Shown: in pieces, positions 1-5,387 of the stretch | Position numbering within the stretch: position 1 is the stretch's first letter | Layout of the letters: each line of letters opens with the position of its first letter | DNA from: Gammaproteobacteria bacterium | GTDB taxonomy: Bacteria > Pseudomonadota > Gammaproteobacteria > JAABTG01 | DNA: 5,750 nucleotides | Assembly: GCA_030066245.1 (NCBI GenBank) | Contig: JASJBY010000331.1 | Coordinates: 1 to 5,750 of the forward strand | Direction of reading: 5' to 3' | Made by a program: the position numbers and the translations under genes | The notes under the pieces: model-generated | Told to the model about the DNA's origin: nothing | Seen by the model: only the letters and a program-made list of their open reading frames with translations | The model's database searches: none

Positions 1-946
1 CCGTCCACAGATGAGGATTCTCCACTTTGATCTGGTTGATCACGTCGATGCCGAAATTCATGTGCATGGACTCGTCACGCAGGATGTACTGGAACTGCTC
101 GGCTGTTCCGGTCATCTTGTTGCGCCGGCCCATGGAAAGGATCTGCGTGAAACCGACGTAGAAGAAAATACCCTCGAATATGACGTAGAAGGCCACCAGG
201 TCGCGCAGCATACGCTGGTCGTTAGCTGGCGTGCCCGTGTGAAATCGTGGATCTCCAAGACTCTGCGTGTACTTGAGCGACCACGCCGCCTTGTCGTGCA
301 CCGCCGGAACCTCGCGATACATGTTGAAGACTTCCGCCTCGTCGAGGCCGAGGGATTCTACGACGTACTGGTAGGCGTGGGTGTGAAGGGCTTCCTCGAA
401 CGCCTGGCGCAGAAGGTACTGGCGGCACTCGGGGTTGGTGATGTGACGGTAAACGGCCAGCACCAGGTTGTTGGCGACCAGGGAATCCGCCGTGGAGAAA
501 AAGCCCAGGTTCCGTTTGATAATCAGGCGCTCATCTTCGGTCAGGCCGTTAGGACTCTTCCACAGGGCAATGTCTGCGGACATGTTGATTTCCTGGGGCA
601 TCCAGTGGTTGGCACAGGCATCCAGATACTTCTGCCAGGCCCACTGGTACTTGAAGGGCACCAGCTGATTCAGATCCGCCCGGCAGTTGATCATCTGCTT
701 GTCGTCCACCGTTATGCGGTCGGCGCCCATGGTGAGGTCTTCCAGACCCGTGGCTCCGCCCTCGGTTTCCCTGACCTTGATGGTATCGGGGGTCACTGCG
801 GCATCCTGCAGAATGGCCTCGGGGATTTCAGCAGGCGGTTCGGCGGCGACCACACCCAGCGCCGGTTGCGGCGCTGGCTTGGGTGCTGGGGCCGGCGCTT
901 GGCCGGCCGTCAGGCGTGGATGGGCGGGCTCGTCCCAGTTCAGCAT
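1..946 (-). CDS. nrdB: Ribonucleoside-diphosphate reductase beta subunit (class I R2), 3' end outside the window
   Basis: This gene encodes the small RNR subunit, which holds the dimetal centre and radical used by NrdA to reduce ribonucleoside diphosphates in the cytoplasm. 315 residues are visible; by family length about 100 C-terminal residues, including the tail that docks to NrdA, are missing. The metal ligands can be placed by alignment with recalled Chlamydia R2: D154, E185, H188, E258, E292 and H295, with radical tyrosine Y192 (in HTHAY) and electron-transfer tryptophan W115. Residues 1-85 are an extension not found in E. coli R2, with an Ala/Pro-rich linker at about 14-30, as in P. 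aeruginosa NrdB. The ATG at 944-946 (MLNWDE) is chosen because it matches the Pseudomonas start and has a G-rich stretch about 8-14 bases upstream. It is the third gene of the leftward nrd cluster, 102 bp after the GIY-YIG-like gene. Confidence 0.95.
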   Translation of the reverse strand, partial: MLNWDEPAHPRLTAGQAPAPAPKPAPQPALGVVAAEPPAEIPEAILQDAAVTPDTIKVRETEGGATGLEDLTMGADRITVDDKQMINCRADLNQLVPFKYQWAWQKYLDACANHWMPQEINMSADIALWKSPNGLTEDERLIIKRNLGFFSTADSLVANNLVLAVYRHITNPECRQYLLRQAFEEALHTHAYQYVVESLGLDEAEVFNMYREVPAVHDKAAWSLKYTQSLGDPRFHTGTPANDQRMLRDLVAFYVIFEGIFFYVGFTQILSMGRRNKMTGTAEQFQYILRDESMHMNFGIDVINQIKVENPHLWT

Positions 947-988
947 GTTGCATTTCCCCCCTTGTTTATTGACTTCCCGTGTTGTTCA

Positions 989-1005
989 AGCCTGCTTGCC
1001 AGGCT
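989..1005 (-). other. Small hairpin in the gap before nrdB
   Basis: On the minus strand AGCCTG and CAGGCT form a 6-bp stem around a 5-base loop (GCAAG), about 40 bases upstream of the nrdB start. No T-run follows, so it does not look like an intrinsic terminator. It could affect mRNA processing or be chance. The rest of the 102-bp gap (947-1048) shows no convincing promoter, so nrdB is probably read through from upstream. Confidence 0.3.
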
Positions 1006-1048
1006 CCCTGCGCCTGAAGTGCAGTCCCGCTCATCCGTAATCCGCGCC

Positions 1049-1441
1049 CTAGGGCAGTTCCACCGGTACCAGCTCAACCCGTGGCACAGGGCGCGGCACT
1101 TTCGGATTGTAGTGCTCGGCCAGATACGCCAGGACACCATCCCGATAGCGGGCGGCGACAGCTGCCCAGGTCGCGTACAGGCCATGGGAGCGGAAGGCCT
1201 GAACGGCAACGTCCTCTTTGGCCGCCGAGAGCTCTCTCCGAATGGTCCCTTGGCCGACGGCGACGACCGCCGGGTCCTTTCCGCCGTGCCAGATGATGTA
1301 CACGCCCTCCATACCGTCGAAATGGGCGTGGCTGAGCTTTACGGTGTTCAATGGGCACCAGTCGTTGTGGGCACACTGTATCCACCGCACCGGCATCGGG
1401 CTGTTGTACAGAAAATGATGTGCATTCTGCGGTTGGCTCAA
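1049..1441 (-). CDS. Small GIY-YIG-like domain protein encoded between nrdA and nrdB
   Basis: The 130-residue product is cytosolic in character, with no signal peptide or membrane segment. Residues 46-50 (GVYII) followed by W51-H52 and VGQG at 62-65, then an arginine pair at 68-69, resemble the GIY...YIG signature and catalytic arginine of the GIY-YIG fold. The ending NPKVP...VPVELP resembles small uncharacterised GIY-YIG proteins I recall. The usual catalytic glutamate is not obvious: the expected helix (103-111) has leucine at the likely position and E109 is the only acidic residue, so nuclease activity is uncertain. C23, H25 and C29 form a small Cys/His cluster. The TTG start at 1439-1441 is preferred because AGGAG lies 9 bases upstream (1451-1455) and the codon overlaps the stop of a possible mini-ORF. 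An ATG at 1394-1396 (residue 16) is the alternative but has no visible ribosome binding site. The physiological role is unknown. Confidence 0.75.
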   Translation of the reverse strand: MSQPQNAHHFLYNSPMPVRWIQCAHNDWCPLNTVKLSHAHFDGMEGVYIIWHGGKDPAVVAVGQGTIRRELSAAKEDVAVQAFRSHGLYATWAAVAARYRDGVLAYLAEHYNPKVPRPVPRVELVPVELP

Positions 1442-1542
1442 CGAGAAACGCTCCTGGACCGAGGCTCATCCTCCAAGGCCCGCCGCCCGAAGGCGGCGGG
1501 CACAGCCTCCTCCTGTATTGCCAACCACTCCTTGTTGCTCAT
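1438..1542 (-). CDS. Possible 34-residue mini-ORF coupling nrdA to the GIY-YIG gene
   Basis: An ATG 6 bases after the nrdA stop opens a 34-codon frame (starting MSNKEWLAIQEEAV) whose TGA stop at 1438-1440 overlaps the TTG start of the next gene as TTGA, an arrangement typical of translational coupling. Upstream of its ATG there is only a weak AAAGA, so reinitiation after nrdA would be needed. The UUCG hairpin lies inside the frame, so ribosomes reading it would open that structure. I do not recognise the peptide. It may be a coupling leader, the remnant of a longer N-terminus, or chance. Confidence 0.3.
   Translation of the reverse strand: MSNKEWLAIQEEAVPAAFGRRALEDEPRSRSVSR
1478..1501 (-). 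other. Very stable GC hairpin with UUCG tetraloop downstream of nrdA
   Basis: Arms GCCCGCCGCC and GGCGGCGGGC form a perfect 10-bp, all-GC stem. Read on the transcribed (minus) strand the loop is TTCG closed by a C-G pair, the exceptionally stable C(UUCG)G tetraloop of RNA. No T-run follows, so it is not a standard intrinsic terminator. By position, 47 bases past the nrdA stop, it may set the nrdA mRNA 3' end or slow exonucleases, reducing expression of the genes downstream. It could also be one copy of a genome-wide palindromic repeat. Confidence 0.8.
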
Positions 1543-1548
1543 GATTCT

Positions 1549-4434
1549 TTACTGGCACGCCTCGCAGTCCGGATCGTCGACGGCACATGCGTTGGGCGCC
1601 ACTGCCTGCGGCTCAAGCTTCACCGCGTTCAACGCGCCGTCTGCAATGGTGGCCTTCTCCGCATTTGTTGCGCCGAGGCTGCGCAGGTAATAGGTCGTCT
1701 TGAGACCTCGTTTCCAGGCCATCTTATAAAGCTGATCCAGCTTGGGCCCTGAAGGCTCAGCCATGTAGAGGTTCAGCGACTGGGCCTGGTCTATCCATTT
1801 CTGCCGGCGTGCGGCAGCATCCACCAGCCATTTGGGATCAATCTCGAAAGCTGTTGCGTAGAGCGCCTTGATATCAGCAGGAATGCGGTCGATGGGCCGT
1901 GCGCTGCCGTCGAAGTACTTTAGATCATTGGCCATGACCTCATCCCACAACCCGCGCGCCTTGAGGTCGCGCACCAGGTAGGGATTCACGACCGTGAACT
2001 CCCCCGACAGGTTGGATTTGACGTAAAGGTTCTGGTAGGTCGGCTCGATGGATTGACCAACACCGCAGATGTTGGAGATGGTGGCCGTGGGTGCGATGGC
2101 CATGCAGTTGGAATTACGCATGCCCACCGTCTGGACACGCTCCCGCAACGCCTCCCAATCCAGCGTGCTCGACTTGTCAAGGTCCAGATGGCCGCCCCTC
2201 TGTTCGGCGAGAAGTCCGATGGAATCAACCGGTAGGATCCCCTGACTCCATAGCGAGCCATCGAAGCTCGAATACCGACCCCGCTCTTCGGCCAGGTCCG
2301 TGGAGGCACTGATAGCGAAGTAGCTTACGGCCTCCATGGAGACATCGGCGAAGCGGACAGCGTCGTCGCTGGCGTAGGCAAAGCGCAACTTGTAGAGGGC
2401 ATCCTGAAATCCCATGATGCCGAGGCCGACGGGGCGGTGGCGAAGGTTGGAGTACCTGGCCTGGGGAACCGAGTAGTAATTGATATCAATGACGTTGTCC
2501 AGCATACGCATGGCGGTGCTCACGGTACGCTTGAGCTTGTCGCTGTCCAGCGCTCCCGCACCCACGTGATTGGCGATGTTGACCGAGCCCAGATTACATA
2601 CTGCAATCTCGCGGTCGGATGTATTCAATGTGATTTCGGTGCATAGATTCGAGCTATGGACGACGCCCACGTGCTGTTGGGGTGAACGCAGATTGCAGGG
2701 ATCTTTAAAAGCAATCCAGGGATGCCCTGTCTCGAAGAGCATACCGAGCATCTTGCGCCACAGGGCCAGCGCGGGCGTCCGCTTGAAGTTGCGTATCTCG
2801 CCGCGATCGGCTTTCTCCTCGTACCGCAGATAAGCCTCTTCGAAAGCGCGGCCGGTCAGGTCGTGCAGTTCGGGCACCTCGTCGGGCGAGAACAAGGTCC
2901 AATCCTTCTCTTCGTGCACACGTGTCATGAAGAGATCGGGAACCCAGTTCGCCGTGTTCATGTCGTGGGTGCGGCGACGCTCGTCGCCGGTGTTCTTTCT
3001 CAGCTCAAGAAATTCCTCTATGTCGAGGTGCCAGCTCTCCAGGTAGGCGCAAACCGCGCCTTTGCGCTTCCCACCCTGGTTGACCGCTACGGCAGTGTCA
3101 TTGGCCACCTTGAGAAACGGCACGACGCCCTGAGACTTGCCGTTGGTGCCTTTGATGTAGGCGCCCATTGCGCGTACACGGGTCCAATCGTTGCCCAGCC
3201 CGCCGGCGAACTTCGATAACAGGGCGTTGTCCTTCACAGCGCCAAAAATGCCGTCCAGATCGTCGGGTACCGTGGTGAGGTAACAAGAGGACAGCTGGGA
3301 CCGCAGGGTGCCCGAGTTGAACAGCGTGGGTGTGGACGACATGAAGTCGAAGCTGGACAACAGGTCGTAGAACTCGATGGCCCGGCGTTCCCGGTCGATC
3401 TCGCCGAGAGCGAGTCCCATGGCGACGCGCATGAAGAACGCCTGAGGAAGCTCGAAGCGGGTCCCATTCCAGTGCAGGAAATAGCGGTCGTAAAGCGTTT
3501 GCAGGCCGAGATAGGTAAACTGCAGGTCGCGCTCGGGACGGATAGCCTTTCCCAGCTTCTCCAGGTCGAACTCCGCGAGTCGGGGGTCCAGCAGCTCCAG
3601 GTCTATGCCCCGGGAGACGTATTCTTTCAGATAGTGGGAATACTCCTCGGTCATTTGCTCGGTGTTTGCGCCCACGACGCCCCCCCTGAGGAATCGCAAA
3701 GCCTCGCTGCGCAGGTTGTTAAGCAGCAGCCTGGCGGCGACGTAGGAGTAATCGGGCTCGGTCTCGATGAGCGTTCGGGCGCTCATTACCAGCGCCGTGG
3801 CCAAATCCTTTTCCGACACTCCATCGAACAGGTTGCGGAGTGTGTCGTCGACGATGGCGTCAGCTGTGGCCTCCGACAGGCCTGCGCAAGCCTCGTCGAC
3901 CACGGCATGCAGCGCGGCGGCATTAAGAGGCCGTACGCTGCCATCCTCCAAGGTCACATGCAGTGCTGGCTGACTGACCTCGACGTGTGCAGCGCGCTCC
4001 CGAGCGCGCTCGTCACGATAGAGCACGTAGGCCCGCGCCACCTTCTGCTCCCCGGCGCGCATCAGGGCCAGTTCCACCTGGTCCTGAATGTCTTCGATGT
4101 GAACCGTGCCGCCGCCGGGCATGCGTCGCGTGACTGCCTCGACGACTTGTTGGGAAAGCTGAGCCACTTTGTCGTGGATACGGGTGGAGGCCGCGGCGTT
4201 TCCACCCTCAACGGCGAGAAAGGCCTTAGTCATGGCCACGGCGATCTTGCCCTCGTCGAAGGCGGTGATCTTGCCGTTGCGGCGGATGACCTTGTAGGGG
4301 CCTGGGGCCGTAGCTGTCAGCTCAGTCTCCGCCGGGGTCGAATCCGCGGCTGGCGTGGCGACTATCGCGTCGGCTTGGTTGGCAATGGTTTCGCTGGGCA
4401 TCCGCTCCGTATCCTTCGAGGAATCCCGCCGCAT
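1549..4434 (-). CDS. nrdA: Ribonucleoside-diphosphate reductase alpha subunit (class I R1)
   Basis: This is the catalytic RNR subunit: it binds NDP substrates and the allosteric nucleotides. It is complete at 961 residues, close to P. aeruginosa NrdA. A first ATP-cone spans about 47-147, with the VIRRNGKI core at 49-56 and K63-I64. A second, degenerate cone-like region spans about 158-246. The active-site cysteines are C384 (SSCYL), C598 (NLCTE, with N596 and E600) and C613 (AVCNLGS). Y915-Y916 are the radical-transfer pair. The tail cysteines C950, C957 and C960 are positioned to re-reduce the active site through thioredoxin or glutaredoxin. The ATG at 4432-4434 has no Shine-Dalgarno. An in-frame ATG at 4399-4401 (residue 12) has AAGGA 10 bases upstream and may be the true start; both precede the first cone. 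It is the first gene of the leftward cluster, behind an NrdR-like promoter. Confidence 0.97.
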   Translation of the reverse strand: MRRDSSKDTERMPSETIANQADAIVATPAADSTPAETELTATAPGPYKVIRRNGKITAFDEGKIAVAMTKAFLAVEGGNAAASTRIHDKVAQLSQQVVEAVTRRMPGGGTVHIEDIQDQVELALMRAGEQKVARAYVLYRDERARERAAHVEVSQPALHVTLEDGSVRPLNAAALHAVVDEACAGLSEATADAIVDDTLRNLFDGVSEKDLATALVMSARTLIETEPDYSYVAARLLLNNLRSEALRFLRGGVVGANTEQMTEEYSHYLKEYVSRGIDLELLDPRLAEFDLEKLGKAIRPERDLQFTYLGLQTLYDRYFLHWNGTRFELPQAFFMRVAMGLALGEIDRERRAIEFYDLLSSFDFMSSTPTLFNSGTLRSQLSSCYLTTVPDDLDGIFGAVKDNALLSKFAGGLGNDWTRVRAMGAYIKGTNGKSQGVVPFLKVANDTAVAVNQGGKRKGAVCAYLESWHLDIEEFLELRKNTGDERRRTHDMNTANWVPDLFMTRVHEEKDWTLFSPDEVPELHDLTGRAFEEAYLRYEEKADRGEIRNFKRTPALALWRKMLGMLFETGHPWIAFKDPCNLRSPQQHVGVVHSSNLCTEITLNTSDREIAVCNLGSVNIANHVGAGALDSDKLKRTVSTAMRMLDNVIDINYYSVPQARYSNLRHRPVGLGIMGFQDALYKLRFAYASDDAVRFADVSMEAVSYFAISASTDLAEERGRYSSFDGSLWSQGILPVDSIGLLAEQRGGHLDLDKSSTLDWEALRERVQTVGMRNSNCMAIAPTATISNICGVGQSIEPTYQNLYVKSNLSGEFTVVNPYLVRDLKARGLWDEVMANDLKYFDGSARPIDRIPADIKALYATAFEIDPKWLVDAAARRQKWIDQAQSLNLYMAEPSGPKLDQLYKMAWKRGLKTTYYLRSLGATNAEKATIADGALNAVKLEPQAVAPNACAVDDPDCEACQ

Positions 4435-4465
4435 CGTCGGCGTTGTTTGGCTGTGTTTCGGAGCT

Positions 4466-4493
4466 AGTGTAGACCACTAGAGGTAGTAGTCAA
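4466..4493 (-). promoter_or_regulatory. Sigma-70-like promoter of nrdA
   Basis: On the minus strand, TTGACT (4488-4493, five of six to TTGACA) and TACACT (4466-4471, four of six to TATAAT) are separated by 16 bp. Transcription would start near 4459, giving a leader of about 25 nt before the upstream nrdA ATG, with no ribosome binding site. One NrdR-like box fills the spacer, which supports this as the regulated promoter. Confidence 0.65.
4474..4489. promoter_or_regulatory. NrdR-like box, promoter-proximal
   Basis: CCACTAGAGGTAGTAG has the palindromic core CTA-N4-TAG and matches 10 of 16 positions of the known NrdR consensus (acaCwAtATaTwGtgt, from memory). It lies between the -35 and -10 elements of the nrdA promoter, where a bound repressor would block RNA polymerase. 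Alone it would be a weak call; its exact 31-bp offset from the better box raises confidence. Confidence 0.65.
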
Positions 4494-4504
4494 GCTCCGA
4501 TAAT

Positions 4505-4520
4505 CCACTACATCTTGTGT
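4505..4520. promoter_or_regulatory. NrdR-like box, promoter-distal
   Basis: CCACTACATCTTGTGT matches 13 of 16 positions of the NrdR consensus. It is 15 bp from the second box (31 bp start to start, about three helical turns), which is the usual arrangement for NrdR sites before RNR genes. It sits just upstream of the -35 element of nrdA. Confidence 0.75.
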
Positions 4521-4735
4521 TTTAGCTGGGGGTTTTCTGGTAGCAGCTTGTACACAGACACCGGGAAAACCGGTGCATAACTCCAGCGAGTCCCATCGAA
4601 TCAGTGTGTTACGGATTCGGACGAAATTGGGGTGAAAATGGGGGGCCGAGTCCCTGAAAAAGGCGTTTCTGGTCGCCGGAGGCTGGTAGGCCCGATGGTG
4701 TCCTAGGGCATCAGGAAAATGCGGATATTAGCATA
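4521..4735. other. Intergenic stretch without a recognised gene
   Basis: I see no convincing coding sequence here. The only local structure noted is a hairpin at 4559-4575 (CACCGG, loop GAAAA, CCGGTG), a 6-bp stem with no T-run on either strand. A 22-codon frame at 4638-4706 was considered and not accepted. The stretch separates the nrdA promoter from the fcc regulatory region and may hold further regulator sites that I cannot identify. Confidence 0.5.
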
Positions 4736-4750
4736 TTCAGAATCACTGAA
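4736..4750. promoter_or_regulatory. Operator-like palindrome upstream of the fcc promoter
   Basis: TTCAG-AATCA-CTGAA is a perfect inverted repeat with 5-bp arms and a 5-bp centre, in an AT-rich stretch about 60 bp upstream of the putative fcc -35. A related copy occurs at 4821-4833 against the -10. No known regulator is assigned. Confidence 0.4.
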
Positions 4751-4810
4751 GTTAATCCGGCGCCAATGGTGAAAACGTTCGCATTTTGGGTATTTCCTTA
4801 AGAACGTTGC

Positions 4811-4839
4811 TTCAAAAAGCTCAGGAATCACTGTATAAA
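4811..4839 (+). promoter_or_regulatory. Putative sigma-70-like promoter of fccAB
   Basis: TTCAAA (4811-4816, four of six to consensus) and TATAAA (4834-4839, five of six) are separated by 17 bp at the downstream edge of an AT-rich block. Transcription would start near 4846 and give a leader of about 220 nt before fccA. The spacer contains TCAGGAATCACTG, a partial copy of the palindrome at 4736-4750, so this promoter may be directly regulated. Confidence 0.5.
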
Positions 4840-4996
4840 TAAATGCCGGTCGTGCGAGGCACGAAACCATTCGCCCGACCGGAGATAAACCAACCGGATC
4901 TGCCAGACAGCCGCTTATGCAAATCCGGCGGTCGGGGCACGGAGCGCCGGGAGTGGCTGGGCGCGCGGCGAATCGCCGTCCCTTTCCTCCATCTCC

Positions 4997-5025
4997 CCTG
5001 GCGACCCAGCGGGGGGCCAGGTTTT
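4997..5025 (+). terminator. Terminator-like hairpin (possible attenuator) before fccA
   Basis: CCTGGC (4997-5002) pairs with GCCAGG (5016-5021), with CCC (5005-5007) and GGG (5011-5013) able to extend the stem inside, and TTTT follows at 5022-5025. The T-run is short, so termination would be partial. The apical CCCAGC (5005-5010) is perfectly complementary to GCTGGG at 4956-4961. That alternative helix would disrupt the hairpin, as an antiterminator does. Confidence 0.4.
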
Positions 5026-5054
5026 CCGTTAAATGTTCTGCTGTTCAAAACAAC

Positions 5055-5061
5055 GGAGGAG
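5055..5061 (+). promoter_or_regulatory. Strong ribosome binding site of fccA
   Basis: GGAGGAG lies 6 bases before the ATG at 5068. It decides the start in favour of the 101-residue protein over an in-frame ATG 225 bases upstream. Confidence 0.85.
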
Positions 5062-5067
5062 CAATCC

Positions 5068-5373
5068 ATGTCGATACTGAACGTTAAAAGCGCGCTGCTG
5101 CTGGCAGGTCTGATGGCCTCTCAGGTCGCGCTGGCGGGCGGGGCCAGCGGCGAAGCGATCGGGTTTACCTGCAACGGTTGCCACGGCTATGACGGAATGA
5201 GCAAAGGTGCCGCGCCGTCGATTAAGGGGTTACCCGCCACCTACCTGGAGAACGCCATGAGGGACTTCAAGTCCGACAAGCGCCCGGCGACCATCATGAA
5301 CCGAATTGCGAAGGGTTATACGGACGAAGAGATCACGGCCATGTCCGAGTACTATGCATCCCTGAAGAATTGA
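5068..5373 (+). CDS. fccA: Monoheme cytochrome c subunit of flavocytochrome c sulfide dehydrogenase
   Basis: This is the electron-accepting subunit of sulfide:cytochrome c oxidoreductase. It takes electrons from the FAD of FccB in the periplasm and passes them to other c-type cytochromes. The precursor has 101 residues. A Sec signal peptide covers residues 1-23, with a hydrophobic core at about 8-22 and likely cleavage after ALA. One heme motif CNGCH is at 35-39, with H39 the proximal ligand. M77, in PATIMNRIAKG, is the probable sixth ligand. The mature protein of about 78 residues with one heme is the small Chlorobium-type subunit, not the diheme 21-kDa subunit of Allochromatium vinosum. fccB starts 14 bases downstream, so the two are almost certainly one operon. 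Taken alone the sequence could be any small class I cytochrome c; the fccB neighbour makes the specific call. Confidence 0.88.
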   Translation: MSILNVKSALLLAGLMASQVALAGGASGEAIGFTCNGCHGYDGMSKGAAPSIKGLPATYLENAMRDFKSDKRPATIMNRIAKGYTDEEITAMSEYYASLKN

Positions 5374-5387
5374 GCGGAGTAGACGTT

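Larger units (their letters stand above)
4846..5067 (+). other. Long structured 5' leader of fccA
   Basis: The leader is GC-rich and full of possible helices. CCGGTCG (4846-4852) can pair with CGACCGG (4876-4882), around an inner hairpin CGTGC/GCACG (4851-4855 with 4859-4863, sharing two bases). CCCGACC (4874-4880) can instead pair with GGTCGGG (4930-4936). CCGGAT (4894-4899) can pair with ATCCGG (4923-4928), and CGGCG (4966-4970) with CGCCG (4974-4978). The terminator-like hairpin lies at its end. The frame of fccA stays open through the whole leader from an ATG at 4843, but that is probably chance in GC-rich DNA. No known riboswitch class was recognised. Confidence 0.4.

Noticed and set aside
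1074..1469. Leftward 131-codon frame overlapping the GIY-YIG gene in another frame
   Set aside because: The product is an Arg/Pro/Gly-rich low-quality sequence, whereas the competing frame has conserved-looking GVYII and VGQG motifs and a ribosome binding site.
11..1690. Long rightward open frame of 559 codons opposite nrdB, the GIY-YIG gene and the nrdA end
   Set aside because: It is antisense to genes with clear catalytic residues, and its product has no recognisable domain. Long antisense frames are common in GC-rich coding DNA.
3472..4467. Rightward open frame of 331 codons opposite the N-terminal part of nrdA
   Set aside because: Antisense shadow of the ATP-cone region; it runs through the nrdA promoter and shows no family features.
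4559..4575. Hairpin CACCGG-GAAAA-CCGGTG as a terminator
   Set aside because: It has only a 6-bp stem and no T-run on either strand. It lies between divergent promoters, where no terminator is expected.
4638..4706. 22-codon rightward frame after GGGGTGA in the intergenic region
   Set aside because: Too short, no recognisable product, and no promoter placed to serve it; likely chance.
4843..5067. In-frame N-terminal extension of fccA by 75 codons from the ATG at 4843
   Set aside because: The putative transcription start is at or after this ATG, the extension has no recognisable composition or signal, and the internal ATG at 5068 has a strong ribosome binding site followed directly by a typical Sec signal peptide.
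4821..5069. Leftward 82-codon frame covering the fccA leader
   Set aside because: Antisense to the structured leader, with basic and proline-rich composition and no family match.
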